Below, piece by piece: positions 41,538 to 51,234 of a DNA stretch of 64,000 nt. Position 1 is the first letter of the stretch; each line of letters opens with the position of its first letter. Location: contig CAIKBL010000040.1 of NCBI GenBank assembly GCA_903825645.1, forward strand, positions 124,001 through 188,000, in the 5' to 3' direction. The translations under genes and the position numbers were made by a program. Below the pieces are notes generated by a model. That model did not search any database and was not told the DNA's origin. It saw only the letters and a list, made by a program, of their open reading frames with translations. This stretch comes from an uncultured Pseudomonadota bacterium (GTDB lineage: Bacteria > Pseudomonadota > Gammaproteobacteria > Ga0077536).

Positions 41538-42191
41538 TCAATCCGTTCGAATCACGCGCCCAGAAATCCCCAACTCGCGCAGCACCCGTGCATTTAACCG
41601 GTCCGCCGCCTCGTGCGTGGTGGGTACCCCCACGAGAACGCGATAGGTCTCCAGACCTTGCGCGACGAGCGGCGAAATCGAGGCCGCCAGACCGCTCTTC
41701 TGAAGTCGGGCCTGCAAGCTTTCCGCATTCTCCTGGTTGGTGAAACTACCGAGCTGGATAATCCAGTGCCCTGTCGGAGGGGGTATCTTGGCCACTATCG
41801 GCGCGTGGGCGGCCGGTGGCGGTGGGTTGCGGGGGCGCTCGGGCACCGCGGTCCGTGGACGTTGTTCTGGCACGGCACGAAGTACCGGCGAAGACCGCTC
41901 GGGCACGGTGTGGAGAGGGGGGGGAGCGTCGGGTGCGGCTGTTACCGAAGCCAGCTTTCCCGCCAGCTGTTCGTTGCTGGCCTCCAAGCCCTGAATCACC
42001 GCCTGCGTCGTCGCTCCATCAACCGTTGCCGGGACCTCGGGGAATTCCCCGGCCGGCAAGGGCGCCATGTCGCGTTTGACGACCGGCGGGAACACACGCA
42101 CATCTTGCTCGAGGAAAGTCGGAATCAGGATCACGGCAAGCGCGACGAGTACCGCCGCACCGACCAGTCGTTGTTTCAGCTGTGGATCCAT
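41538..42191 (-). CDS. dedD: SPOR-domain cell division protein DedD
   Basis: DedD is a bitopic protein that binds denuded septal peptidoglycan. The ATG at 42189-42191 gives 217 residues, preceded by GAGGGGA; the longer in-frame reading is Cys-rich and overlaps folC, so it is an artefact. One transmembrane helix lies at about 10-28, next a Pro-rich linker (about 100-140), then a C-terminal SPOR domain (about 142-217) with WIIQLGSFTNQENAESLQARL and YRVLVGVPTTHEAADRL. The folC-dedD-cvpA-purF order is standard. Confidence 0.95.
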   Translation of the reverse strand: MDPQLKQRLVGAAVLVALAVILIPTFLEQDVRVFPPVVKRDMAPLPAGEFPEVPATVDGATTQAVIQGLEASNEQLAGKLASVTAAPDAPPPLHTVPERSSPVLRAVPEQRPRTAVPERPRNPPPPAAHAPIVAKIPPPTGHWIIQLGSFTNQENAESLQARLQKSGLAASISPLVAQGLETYRVLVGVPTTHEAADRLNARVLRELGISGRVIRTD

Positions 42192-42202
42192 TGCCTGTCC
42201 CC

Positions 42203-43510
42203 TCACCCACCAAGTACATCGGGTTGAAGCACAGCAAGCGCTTCGCCGACGGTGATGAAGGATCCCACGACGAGGAGCCGCGCACCCACAGACGCCGCAG
42301 CCCGCGCACCGGCAAGCGCGTCCACGACACTGGCATAGGTCGTCGCGCTCCCCCTCCGCGCAAGCGTACACCAAGTGGCCTGAAGCTCAGCGGCGCTCGC
42401 ACCCTGCCGTGCGTTGCTGCTCGCGAGATGCCAGCAATCAACCACTTTACTCAGGCTCTGCATCACGCTTGATCGATCTTTAGTACCCAACATGCCGATA
42501 ACCACATGCGTCTCGGTCACCCGCGGTAATGTGCAGAGCGTCGCCACGAAATGCTCGACCGCCTGAGCGTTATGGGCGACATCTAGAATGATTTCAACGT
42601 CCCCCACGATTCGCTGAAAGCGCCCCGGGAGACAGGTGTCCGCCAGCGCCCGACAGATCTCCGCATCACCGACCGGGTGTCGCGCAGACAAACGTTCGAT
42701 GACCTTGAGCACGCCGGCCGCATTCCGTAACTGATAGCTCCCGACAAGACTTGGCAGCGGCAACCGGTCCCGCACGCAATCTCCCGACCACCAAGTCCAG
42801 TGCTGCACGTGACGTTCGAAATGAAAAGACTGTCCGAGCAGGGCAAGCGCGGCCCCGGCTTCCGCCGCGGCGGAAACCAGTGTACCCGGGACATTCGGAT
42901 CGGAGCAGATAGCGGGGCGATCGCGGCGCATAATGCCGGCCTTTTCGATGGCGATCTGCTCTCGGGAGGCCCCTAGGAATTCTACATGGTCGATGTCAAG
43001 GCTGGCTATTACGGCCACGTTGGCATCGACGATGTTCACCGCGTCGAGACGCCCTCCCATGCCGACTTCTAGGATCGCAATATCGAGTGTGCTGTTCCTG
43101 AAAATCTCGAGGGCCGCCAAGGTGCCGAACTCGAACACTGTCAACGGGATCTCTAGGCGCGCCGCCTCCACGGCCTCGAATGCCGCGCAAAGCTGCGCGT
43201 CACTGGCCATCACATTGGATACGCGGATCCGCTCGTTGTAGCGCCGCAAGTGCGGCGAGGTATAGGCCCCGACGCGATACCCGGCCTCGCGGTAAATTCG
43301 TTCGAGCATGGCAACCGTGGAGCCCTTGCCATTCGTTCCGGCGACCGTGATGACCGTATACGTCGGGGGCAGTAGCCCCATCCGCGTGGCCACGGCGCGA
43401 CAACGCTCCAATCCGAGTTCAATTTCGTGGGTGTGCAGACATTCCTGCCAACGAAGCCAGTCCGTGAGGGAACGCGGCGAGACGGCCTCGCCGTCGAAAG
43501 CGTTCACCAT
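42203..43510 (-). CDS. folC: Bifunctional folylpolyglutamate / dihydrofolate synthase
   Basis: FolC adds glutamates to dihydropteroate and folates. The 435-residue chain has the Mur-ligase-like P-loop VAGTNGKGSTVA at about 56-67, then YTSPHLRRYNERI, EVGMGGRLDAVN and a C-terminal domain with LDVAHNAQAV. The next gene, dedD, begins 11 bp after its stop. The dihydropteroate synthase gene folP, often upstream of glmM in this group, is not in the window. Confidence 0.96.
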   Translation of the reverse strand: MVNAFDGEAVSPRSLTDWLRWQECLHTHEIELGLERCRAVATRMGLLPPTYTVITVAGTNGKGSTVAMLERIYREAGYRVGAYTSPHLRRYNERIRVSNVMASDAQLCAAFEAVEAARLEIPLTVFEFGTLAALEIFRNSTLDIAILEVGMGGRLDAVNIVDANVAVIASLDIDHVEFLGASREQIAIEKAGIMRRDRPAICSDPNVPGTLVSAAAEAGAALALLGQSFHFERHVQHWTWWSGDCVRDRLPLPSLVGSYQLRNAAGVLKVIERLSARHPVGDAEICRALADTCLPGRFQRIVGDVEIILDVAHNAQAVEHFVATLCTLPRVTETHVVIGMLGTKDRSSVMQSLSKVVDCWHLASSNARQGASAAELQATWCTLARRGSATTYASVVDALAGARAAASVGARLLVVGSFITVGEALAVLQPDVLGG

Positions 43511-43523
43511 GACCGTAGGTTTT

Positions 43524-44411
43524 TCAGGACTTGCCCTGCGGCAGCGGCAGTGACGGCGGAGGATAGTGCATCAGAAGCCCTAGGATCGAGCCAATACGGG
43601 CGCGCAGCTCGCGACGATCACAAATCAGATCGAGTGCCCCGTGTTCGAGCAGAAATTCGCTGCGTTGAAACCCCTCAGGCAAAATTTGGCGAACCGTCTG
43701 TTCGATCACACGCGGCCCAGCGAACCCGATCAGCGCGTTAGGCTCCGCGATGATCACATCGCCGAGCGTCGCCAGACTCGCCGACACTCCCCCGGTGGTG
43801 GGATCGGTAAGGACCGAGATGTAGGGCAAGCGGTGAGTCCGCAGATCCGCTAAGGCCGCACTGGTCTTGGCCATCTGCATGAGCGAAACCAAGGCTTCCT
43901 GCATACGCGCACCGCCACTGGCGGCAAAGCAGACGAACGGTAATCGCTCTTCGATCGCTCGTCGGATCCCGCGTACAAAGCGCTCACCGACGACCGATCC
44001 CATCGAGCCGCCCATAAAGGCAAACTCGAAGGCTGCGCTGACGAGCGGCATTCCTTGTAGCGTCCCATGCATGACGATCAGCGCGTCAGTCTCTCCGGTT
44101 TCCTTCTGGGCACTGACCAACCGGTCCCGATAACGTTTCGTGTCCCGAAATTTCAGAAAATCGAGCGGCACCACATTGGCACCAATTTCCTGCATCGAGC
44201 CCTCATCCAGAAATTGCTGGAGACGTTTGCGCCCCGTCACCCGGAAGTGGTGACCACATTTGATGCAGACTTCGAGATGGCGCTCGAGCTCGGCGCGGTA
44301 CAGCACTGCCTTGCAGCTCGGGCAGCTGCTCCACACACCTTCCGGAATCGACTTCTTGGGGGCCCCGGCAGTACGGATCCGGGAAGGCAACAATTTTTTA
44401 AACCAATTCAT
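43524..44411 (-). CDS. accD: Acetyl-CoA carboxylase carboxyltransferase subunit beta
   Basis: AccD with AccA transfers CO2 from biotin to acetyl-CoA, the first step of fatty acid synthesis. The start MNWFKKL gives 295 residues; a longer reading would overlap trpA. A zinc ribbon is formed by Cys30, Cys33, Cys49 and Cys52. The crotonase-like core shows [27 protein letters not shown] and [22 protein letters not shown]. It lies 10 bp after trpA, matching the trpBA-accD-folC arrangement of many bacteria. Confidence 0.98.
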   Translation of the reverse strand: MNWFKKLLPSRIRTAGAPKKSIPEGVWSSCPSCKAVLYRAELERHLEVCIKCGHHFRVTGRKRLQQFLDEGSMQEIGANVVPLDFLKFRDTKRYRDRLVSAQKETGETDALIVMHGTLQGMPLVSAAFEFAFMGGSMGSVVGERFVRGIRRAIEERLPFVCFAASGGARMQEALVSLMQMAKTSAALADLRTHRLPYISVLTDPTTGGVSASLATLGDVIIAEPNALIGFAGPRVIEQTVRQILPEGFQRSEFLLEHGALDLICDRRELRARIGSILGLLMHYPPPSLPLPQGKS

Positions 44412-44421
44412 GGAAAGGGCC

Positions 44422-45243
44422 TCAGGCTGCGCGTCGCGCGTCCATCGCTGTACGCAAGCCAACGACGAAAGTTTCAAGCGCGCGGACCATTGCTTCGGGC
44501 GCCGCGGCATGCTGTTCCACAAGTTCAATCAATACGCTGCCCACGATGACCGCGTCGGAAATCTCCGCAAGCGCCGCGGCGTGCTCCGGTGTGCGCACCC
44601 CAAAGCCGACACCCACCGGCAGCCGCGTTTGCGCCTTGACCTCAGCAATCCGCTGGCGCACTTCCTCTGTATCAAAGGACTTGCCCCCCGTGACCCCCTT
44701 GACCGAAACGTAGTACACAAATCCTGACGCCTGTGCGCAGATAGCCTTGACTCTGGCCGGGCTCGACGTCGGCGCAAGCAAGTAGATGAGGCGCAATCCA
44801 TACCGTTCAAATTCGGCCCTGCATTCGCCTGACTCTTCGGGCGGCAAGTCTACCGTCAGAACGCCATCTACGCCGGCGGCTGCCGCACGTTCGGCAAACA
44901 CGCCGTAACCCATGTTTTCGATGGGATTGAGATACCCCATCAGAATAACCGGCGTGGTGTCGTCCTGTTGCCGGAACGCGGCGACTAAATCTAGGACGCC
45001 GGTGAGCGTCATGCCCGCCGCTAACGCGCGTTCACTGGCCCGCTGAATAGTTGGGCCGTCTGCCATCGGATCCGAGAAAGGGACACCCAGTTCAATCAAA
45101 TCGGCCCCGCCCCGGACTAACGCCTGCATACAAGCGAGTCCCGTCTCCGCGCTGGGATCCCCTGCCGTAATGAATGTCACCAGTCCTGCACGCCGTGCTT
45201 TTGCCAGCGCGGCGAACCGCTGCTGAATACGATCGCTGCTCAC
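44422..45243 (-). CDS. trpA: Tryptophan synthase alpha chain
   Basis: TrpA cleaves indole-glycerol phosphate; indole passes to TrpB. The 273-residue TIM barrel starts at GTG 45241-45243, with GGGAG 6 bases upstream. Signatures include [28 protein letters not shown] with the catalytic Glu and Asp, and [13 protein letters not shown]. It is separated from trpB by 57 bp, with no clear terminator or attenuator between. Confidence 0.98.
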   Translation of the reverse strand: MSSDRIQQRFAALAKARRAGLVTFITAGDPSAETGLACMQALVRGGADLIELGVPFSDPMADGPTIQRASERALAAGMTLTGVLDLVAAFRQQDDTTPVILMGYLNPIENMGYGVFAERAAAAGVDGVLTVDLPPEESGECRAEFERYGLRLIYLLAPTSSPARVKAICAQASGFVYYVSVKGVTGGKSFDTEEVRQRIAEVKAQTRLPVGVGFGVRTPEHAAALAEISDAVIVGSVLIELVEQHAAAPEAMVRALETFVVGLRTAMDARRAA

Positions 45244-45300
45244 TTCATCTCCCTTTATTTACGTCCGGCGTCATCAGATTCGTCACTCTCGCACGGGCCC

Positions 45301-46527
45301 TTACAGCGTGATCCCGTCGATGGCCGCCACCGTGGGGATATCTTTGTCCCCGCGCCCAGAGAGGTTTATGACCAACGTCTGTTCGCGTGTCATCTGCCGC
45401 GCGAGCTTGGCCGCGTAGGCCAGTGCATGGCTCGATTCAAGCGCGGGAATAATACCTTCGAGTTGGGTGAGGGTACGGAATGCGGCCAGGGCTTCTTGAT
45501 CGGTCACGGCCACGTAGCGCGCACGACCATTGTCCTTAAGCCACGCATGTTCAGGTCCGACGCCCGGATAATCGAGTCCCGCGGACACCGAATGCGTCTC
45601 GAGGATCTGGCCATGCGCGTCCTGCATCAGGTACGTACGATTGCCGTGCAGAATGCCAGGCTTCCCCCCGCTTAGCGGCGCCGAGTGGCGGCCCGTATGC
45701 AGACCATCGCCGCCCGCCTCAACGCCGATTAATTCGACCTGCTGATCGGCCAGGAAAGCGTGAAAGATCCCCATCGCGTTAGAGCCGCCGCCGACACAAG
45801 CCACCACAGCATCCGGAAGACGCCCTGTCTGATTAAGGCATTGGTGCCGGGCTTCACGGCCAATAATGGCCTGGAAATCCCGCACCATAGCGGGATAAGG
45901 ATGGGGACCCGCGACGGTGCCGATGATATAGAACGTGTCATCGACGTTGCTTACCCAGTCGCGCATGGCTTCGTTCAGTGCATCTTTCAGCGTCTTGGAC
46001 CCTGATGTCACCGGCACGACTTCCGCCCCGAGCAGCTTCATACGAAAAACGTTCAGAGATTGGCGCTGAATATCATTTGCGCCCATGTAGACACGGCAAG
46101 TCATTCCAAAACGAGCCGCCACGGTGGCTGTCGCCACGCCGTGCTGACCCGCACCTGTTTCGGCGATGACTCGTCGCTTGCCCATACGCCGGGCGAGCAG
46201 CGCCTGGCCGACAGTATTATTGATTTTATGCGCGCCCGTGTGATTAAGATCTTCTCGTTTGAGAAAAATCCGTGCCCCGCCGAGCGTGTTGGACCAGCGC
46301 TCAGCAAAGTAAAGTGGTGACGGACGTCCCACATAATCATGCAGATCATGTTCTAGTTCGGCCATGAAAGCCGGATCGGCGAGGACCTTGCGGTAGGCCG
46401 CTTCCAGCTCGGCCAACGGTCCCATCAGCGTCTCGGCCACAAATCGACCGCCATAGGGGCCAAAATGACCGCGTTCGTCCGGCAGAATCTGCAAGCTCGT
46501 ATCAGTAAGTTCAGGCATGGTGCTCAA
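45301..46527 (-). CDS. trpB: Tryptophan synthase beta chain
   Basis: TrpB joins indole and serine with PLP. The reading frame has 408 residues from TTG at 46525-46527, which has AGGT at 8 bases, or 405 from the ATG at 46516-46518; the first has the better ribosome-binding site. Features are [16 protein letters not shown], the PLP Lys in [11 protein letters not shown] (about residue 101), [13 protein letters not shown] and [11 protein letters not shown]. It overlaps trpF by 17 bp or less, showing coupled translation. Confidence 0.98.
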   Translation of the reverse strand: MSTMPELTDTSLQILPDERGHFGPYGGRFVAETLMGPLAELEAAYRKVLADPAFMAELEHDLHDYVGRPSPLYFAERWSNTLGGARIFLKREDLNHTGAHKINNTVGQALLARRMGKRRVIAETGAGQHGVATATVAARFGMTCRVYMGANDIQRQSLNVFRMKLLGAEVVPVTSGSKTLKDALNEAMRDWVSNVDDTFYIIGTVAGPHPYPAMVRDFQAIIGREARHQCLNQTGRLPDAVVACVGGGSNAMGIFHAFLADQQVELIGVEAGGDGLHTGRHSAPLSGGKPGILHGNRTYLMQDAHGQILETHSVSAGLDYPGVGPEHAWLKDNGRARYVAVTDQEALAAFRTLTQLEGIIPALESSHALAYAAKLARQMTREQTLVINLSGRGDKDIPTVAAIDGITL

Positions 46528-47146
46528 CTCTGGTTACCTCGGCGATAAAATCGCGCATTTTTGCAACGTCCTTGATCCCTTTGTCGGATTCTACCCCGCC
46601 ACTCACATCGACCGCATAAGGCCGCAGGGTCAGAATCGCCTCCGCCACGTTTTCCGCGCACAGGCCACCCGCCAGAATGAGGGGGAAGCTCCGTGCCGCA
46701 GGCAATAATGACCAATCGAATCGCTGTCCCGATCCCCCCGCGAGCTGAGGGTGAAACGTATCCATAAGCAGAGCGCGGGCACCCGTGTATCGGCGCGCTT
46801 CCGCTTCGCAATCAAATCCCGGGATGACTTGCAGCGCCTTGATGTACGGGCGCGGGCTGCTGGCACAGTTTCTGGGCAATTCCGCGCCATGAAATTGCAC
46901 GACATCAACACCAGTCTCCGCCACCACCGCGGCGATAGTCGCCGCATCTTCGTTCACAAACAGTCCTGTCGTGGCGACGAAAGGAGGCAGGTGACGGATG
47001 ATTTCCCGCGCCGCTCGTGGCGTAATCCCGCGCGGACTGGGAGGATAAAACACGAACCCAAGTGCATCCACTCCGAGGTCGACCGCCGCCAGCGCATCGG
47101 CAAGCCGCGTGATGCCACAAATCTTGACGCGGGTTCTGGCCATCAT
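46511..47146 (-). CDS. trpF: Phosphoribosylanthranilate isomerase
   Basis: TrpF isomerises phosphoribosylanthranilate in tryptophan synthesis. The 211-residue TIM barrel has the catalytic Cys in VKICGITR near residue 10, [28 protein letters not shown] and the catalytic Asp in LLMDTFHP; a phosphate-binding loop [10 protein letters not shown] and [14 protein letters not shown] close the chain. trpF, trpB and trpA are contiguous here, whereas trpE, trpD, trpC and trpG are elsewhere. Confidence 0.98.
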   Translation of the reverse strand: MMARTRVKICGITRLADALAAVDLGVDALGFVFYPPSPRGITPRAAREIIRHLPPFVATTGLFVNEDAATIAAVVAETGVDVVQFHGAELPRNCASSPRPYIKALQVIPGFDCEAEARRYTGARALLMDTFHPQLAGGSGQRFDWSLLPAARSFPLILAGGLCAENVAEAILTLRPYAVDVSGGVESDKGIKDVAKMRDFIAEVTRVEHHA

Positions 47147-47161
47147 GTGATTGAAACGGGC

Positions 47162-48013
47162 TCAGGAATCATGGGTCGGAGGATGGGCGATTATCCCACC
47201 GAAGCCCGTCTGCGGTACAGGAGCAAACAGGCCGCCTGCGTGCGCCTGCCAAACCGACGTAGGCAGCTGGAAGTGGCCCGGGTAGTCCACGTGTGTCAGG
47301 TAGAGGCCCCCCGGTGGCGCGGTCATCGCCGCTTGGGATCTATCCCGTGCAGCGAGCACCCGCCCAAGCCACTCCGGTGGCTGCTCACCCCGACCAATCA
47401 CCAGCAGAGTGCCGACGATGTTACGCACCATATGCTGGAGGAAGCCATTTGCTTCGACTTCCACGAGAACCAGATCGCGATCGCGCAAGACGCGCAGCCG
47501 GCGAATCGTGCGCACAGCATGGTGCGCCTGACAACCTGCGGCACGGAAACTCGTAAAATCATGCTCACCCAGCAGGTGCGGTACCGCACGGGTCATGGCA
47601 TCCACCTCAAGTGGCCGGTGCTCCCAAGCCATCTTGTTGGCCCATAACGCTCCCCGCGTCGCGCGATTAGCGATCACATAACGGTATGACCGGGCGACTG
47701 CAGAGAATCGGGCATGAAACGCAACGGGCACCGCTTCCGCCCAGCAGACACTGATGTCCTGAGGCAGATTTGCATTAGTCCCAAGGGTCCAAGACCGGGA
47801 ACTACGCGAGGCTTCTGTATCGAAATGAACGACCTGGCCGCAGGCGTGGACACCCGCATCGGTGCGCCCGGCGCATTGCACCCGGATCGGATGAGCGGCC
47901 ACCGTAGACACGGCCGCTTCGACACAGGCTTGGATAGTACGCACCGCATGTCGCTGGGCCTGCCAGCCGCTGAACTGGGACCCGTCGTACTCAATGCCGA
48001 GCGCTATTCTCAT
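47162..48013 (-). CDS. truA: tRNA pseudouridine(38-40) synthase
   Basis: TruA isomerises uridines 38-40 in tRNA anticodon stems. The 283-residue protein begins ALGIEYDGSQFSGWQ, with the catalytic Asp52 in CAGRTDAGVHA and later signatures SFRAAGCQ and GFLQHMVRNIVGTLL. The C-terminal 15 residues are a loosely conserved tail. The fimV-truA-trpF order is conserved across many gammaproteobacteria. The start is the ATG at 48011-48013. Confidence 0.97.
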   Translation of the reverse strand: MRIALGIEYDGSQFSGWQAQRHAVRTIQACVEAAVSTVAAHPIRVQCAGRTDAGVHACGQVVHFDTEASRSSRSWTLGTNANLPQDISVCWAEAVPVAFHARFSAVARSYRYVIANRATRGALWANKMAWEHRPLEVDAMTRAVPHLLGEHDFTSFRAAGCQAHHAVRTIRRLRVLRDRDLVLVEVEANGFLQHMVRNIVGTLLVIGRGEQPPEWLGRVLAARDRSQAAMTAPPGGLYLTHVDYPGHFQLPTSVWQAHAGGLFAPVPQTGFGGIIAHPPTHDS

Positions 48014-48079
48014 GAAGATTGCTTAGCGCCGCGTCGCGCGCCGCCGCGATCGTCGCTGTCGGCCGGAATCGCGGCTAGA

Positions 48080-51000
48080 TCAGGACAACTGCGAAAGCAA
48101 CCTACGTGCTTCGTCTTGTTGTCCTGCACTGCCATCAGCCACGACTTCATCCAGAATCGAGCGCGCACTGCTGCCGTCACCCAGTTCGATATAAGCCTTT
48201 GCCAGATTGAGTTTTGCATTGGTCTCTTCGAGCGGATCCGCGTAAGCGGTCTCCTCCCGTGTGCGCGGAAGAACCGTGGTTCGGGCCGAAACCTTCTCCG
48301 CTGCCCGCCTGAGCTCATCCGGATCGAGCGCAAGCGTATCGAATTGATCGAGATCGCCTGTTTCATCCAAGCCGAAATCAAGGTGGACCGACGGATCATT
48401 CAGCGCATGCCGCGTCAGATCGAGGCCGCTATTATCATCGTCATCCAGATCAAGCCCGGAGATGGACGCCTCCATCGAGCGGGTAATATCTTCGAGCGAA
48501 GCGTCGGTACGCCCCTCGGACGCCAAATTCTCGAACGTCGGTAACTCAAGTGTTTCATCAAGCCCGAAGCTGTTGAAGTCAGCGGTGTCTTCCAGCGCGA
48601 GATCAAATTCAAGTTCCGGCATTTGGTCGGCAACGAGATCAGTGGCTGGACGTTCTTCCTGCATAAGTGGCGGGGACGTTCTCCCGAGCGTCATGTCGAA
48701 GTCATCAATCGTGGTGTTGCGAACCGCTTGGCGTGGCGTCCCCGCCAACTGGCCCGCGATCGACAAGAAGTCTCGCCGGGGAGCACGCACGGTCGCATCA
48801 AGGCCTTCAATATCGAAATCTTCGCTGCCCGGTAGCTGCACGGTCAGCGCGTCAAGATCCGCCTTCGCGGGCGCATGATCCGGAAGAGCAAAGTCGCGGT
48901 GTCCGGACGGCGACGCGCTGGACACGTCCAGCACTTCATCAAACTCCCCTATGGCGCCCTCACTCGACGCCCCCGGAAAATCAAAAAGGCCATCCAGAGC
49001 CGCCTCTTCAGTGGTTGCTGTCAGATCGATAACATCATGATCAGCGTGCGGTTCTCCTGCCGTCAGGTCGAGCACCGAGGAATCGAACGCAAGCGCCTCC
49101 GGCGCGTTACCCACGTCGAAGTCGAGCGTCGCCGTGTCCGCGGCGAGATCGTTTGAGAAACCGACCTGTGTCGAGATCAACGGCTCCTGTTGAGCCCCTT
49201 GCACCCCAGCCGGCGCGGAAGGGCCTGCCTCCCGCGTAATGTCCACGAAATCAGGCGCCTCAACCCTCTTTCCGACCAGTGGCTGTCCAGGAGAAAGCTC
49301 CGCCCACATGGCAGTCGCACTGGCCCATAACGGACTCAACTCTCCCACGGTCTGAAGCAGATCCCGAGCAGCGGTCTCGAAGGCCGGCCGGTTACCGGCC
49401 GCGTAAAATACTTCCAGAAGCCGTAGCTTAAATTTGGGCTCATTGGGCGCACTGGCGATGGCTTTGCGCACGAGCCCCTCTGCCTGCTCGAAGCGTTCGT
49501 AGGCCAGATAGACATTAACTTCTTCGAGCGGATCCTCCGCCGACGGCGCCGGCATTGCGAGTTCTTCAGCCGGTACCTGAAGCGTGCGATTGAACTGCTC
49601 GGGATCTGGCGCTCGCTTAGTCGGCTCGGGGATCGCTTCTGAATTTACGATCGCCGGAATCGCGGATTCAGACGTTGTCACCGGTGCGGGGGTAATCCCT
49701 GTTGATAACCCGGAGCGCCCACCGCCACGCAGACGATTCGCGAGTCCGACGCCCAGTCCTACTAACAGACTCAAGCCGATTGCAAGCAAGGTAAAGGCGC
49801 CTCCGGGCACCCTATCAGCCCACGATTCCGACGCTTGTGCGTCTGCCAATCCGGTCGGCCCTCCCCCCGCCGCCACCGGCGTTGCGGGCGCGACGGTTAG
49901 GACCGGCTTGACCTCACCTGCGGCGGGCGCGGTCGCAGGTCGCGACGCAGGCGTCCCCGCTTTACCAAGTTTCGCCTGTAACGCCGCGAGTTCCTGATCT
50001 TTGACCTGAACCTGCCGTTGAAGCAGATCAATAATCTGGTCGGCTTCTGTGAGCTTCGCTGCAAGCTCAGAATTTTCCTGCGTTTTGGTATCTTGGTCTT
50101 CCTTCACCAACGCCTCATCGAGGCTCCCCCCGGGTTGTCCACCCGGCGCCTTAGTCGCTTTGCCCGCTTCGGGCGCGGCAAGCTCGAGATGCGCATCCTT
50201 GGCCAGCGGCGGGGGACTAGGACGGGGCGTCGCCGACGGTAGCGCCGCGGCGGGAACATTTTTAGAGGGGGCAAGGAGCGCGTCCGCAACCGGCACTACC
50301 GCGGCGCCCTGCCGAGCCGCAAGCCAGCGTTGGTATTGTCGGTTCACTTCCTCTGCGGCGGCACCGGGCGCCAGGCGTGTTAGTTCAGCTTGGTTTGGCA
50401 TCCGCAGCACTGCGCCACGTCGAAGTTGGTTCACATTCTGCTTCACGAACGCATCCGGATTCGTCCGCAACAGTGCCAACATCACCTGCTGCACAGAAAG
50501 ACTGCGTTGTGGCCGATGGGCCAGTGCCAATTTCCAAGCAGTGTCATTCGGCTGTACCGTCAACGTACCCTCTGCAGGTGCCGCAGCGGTTACGCTGGTT
50601 GCCGGTTGCGACGCCGTCGGCGCCTGAGATGGTAACGGTGCGGATGCCAGGCTCGGCGCCCGCACAGGCGGCGTCATCGCCGGTCGTTGACGATTTCGAT
50701 CGTAGAGGGGAGGGTCCAGCAACGCCGTGTATTCACGGACCAATCGCCCCTTGGCCCAATCAATTTCCAGCAGAAAATTCAGGAAGGGCTCGCGGACCGC
50801 GTCTTTGGAGGTGATCCGCACGTAGTCGGCGCCGGACTCTGTCGAGACCACCTCAAACCGAAGACTGAGCAGTACCGCATCACGCGCGATCCCCGCCCGC
50901 TCAAATTGCCCCCTATCGGCCAATTTGGCCGTCAACGCATCGAAATCGTTGCCGGTCGCACCCATGATTTCGACACGGGCCTCGAAGGGCTCGTTCAGCG

Positions 51001-51094
51001 CCGAATGGGTCTTCAGGTTTCCGAGGCCGAGTCCGAACGTTGCCGGACTCAACAGGGCCGTTAGGGCAACGGCGACGGCTTTCTTCCGCGGCAT
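48080..51094 (-). CDS. fimV: FimV/HubP family polar peptidoglycan-binding protein
   Basis: FimV is a pole-organising membrane protein linked to type IV pili, motility and chromosome pole marking. The 1004 residues show a signal peptide (about 1-21), the conserved FimV N-terminal domain (GLGNLKTHSALNEPFEARVEI to about 135), a LysM-like domain near 175-235, a Pro/Ala linker with a coiled coil (about 345-375), one transmembrane helix (about 435-455), then a strongly acidic region with repeated DFD/LDL motifs. It ends in the FimV C-terminal TPR-like motif ETNAKLNLAKAYIELGDGSSARSILDEV. AAGGAAG precedes the ATG at 51092-51094. Confidence 0.95.
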   Translation of the reverse strand: MPRKKAVAVALTALLSPATFGLGLGNLKTHSALNEPFEARVEIMGATGNDFDALTAKLADRGQFERAGIARDAVLLSLRFEVVSTESGADYVRITSKDAVREPFLNFLLEIDWAKGRLVREYTALLDPPLYDRNRQRPAMTPPVRAPSLASAPLPSQAPTASQPATSVTAAAPAEGTLTVQPNDTAWKLALAHRPQRSLSVQQVMLALLRTNPDAFVKQNVNQLRRGAVLRMPNQAELTRLAPGAAAEEVNRQYQRWLAARQGAAVVPVADALLAPSKNVPAAALPSATPRPSPPPLAKDAHLELAAPEAGKATKAPGGQPGGSLDEALVKEDQDTKTQENSELAAKLTEADQIIDLLQRQVQVKDQELAALQAKLGKAGTPASRPATAPAAGEVKPVLTVAPATPVAAGGGPTGLADAQASESWADRVPGGAFTLLAIGLSLLVGLGVGLANRLRGGGRSGLSTGITPAPVTTSESAIPAIVNSEAIPEPTKRAPDPEQFNRTLQVPAEELAMPAPSAEDPLEEVNVYLAYERFEQAEGLVRKAIASAPNEPKFKLRLLEVFYAAGNRPAFETAARDLLQTVGELSPLWASATAMWAELSPGQPLVGKRVEAPDFVDITREAGPSAPAGVQGAQQEPLISTQVGFSNDLAADTATLDFDVGNAPEALAFDSSVLDLTAGEPHADHDVIDLTATTEEAALDGLFDFPGASSEGAIGEFDEVLDVSSASPSGHRDFALPDHAPAKADLDALTVQLPGSEDFDIEGLDATVRAPRRDFLSIAGQLAGTPRQAVRNTTIDDFDMTLGRTSPPLMQEERPATDLVADQMPELEFDLALEDTADFNSFGLDETLELPTFENLASEGRTDASLEDITRSMEASISGLDLDDDDNSGLDLTRHALNDPSVHLDFGLDETGDLDQFDTLALDPDELRRAAEKVSARTTVLPRTREETAYADPLEETNAKLNLAKAYIELGDGSSARSILDEVVADGSAGQQDEARRLLSQLS

Positions 51095-51214
51095 GCTGCG
51101 CTTCCTTAATCGAGCGTCGCTGAGTGGATTAGCCCACAGGCATACAGACAGGCCACCCAGCGTCGTTCCGCACTGACTGATGGGGACCCTAGCAACCTAC
51201 GAACAGACTTTATA

Positions 51215-51224
51215 ATTCATGAAT
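51215..51224. repeat. AT-rich palindrome upstream of fimV
   Basis: A 10-bp perfect palindrome (ATTCATGAAT) sits in an A/T-rich stretch of about 30 bp just after the asd stop, inside the 140-bp asd-fimV gap. It could be a fimV promoter element or operator; the A/T richness stands out against the GC-rich surroundings. No proper -35/-10 pair on the fimV strand could be fixed. Confidence 0.35.
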
Positions 51225-51234
51225 AACTATAAGC

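Noticed and set aside
40907-41743. Plus-strand 278-codon open frame opposite cvpA and dedD
   Set aside because: Low-complexity, Pro/Arg/Ser-rich product antisense to two known genes.
42192-42374. N-terminal extension of DedD rich in Cys and Arg
   Set aside because: It overlaps folC in another frame; the ATG at 42189-42191 with its own ribosome-binding site and transmembrane helix is the proper start.
46751-47647. Plus-strand 298-codon open frame opposite trpF and truA
   Set aside because: It crosses two well-supported genes in antisense and shows no domain pattern.
47714-48544. Plus-strand 276-codon open frame opposite truA and fimV
   Set aside because: Antisense to both genes, with no start signal or conserved segment.
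51211-51216. Perfect TATAAT on the plus strand near the asd stop
   Set aside because: It points into asd in antisense and has no matching -35 box 16-18 bp upstream; it is likely a chance part of the A/T-rich patch.
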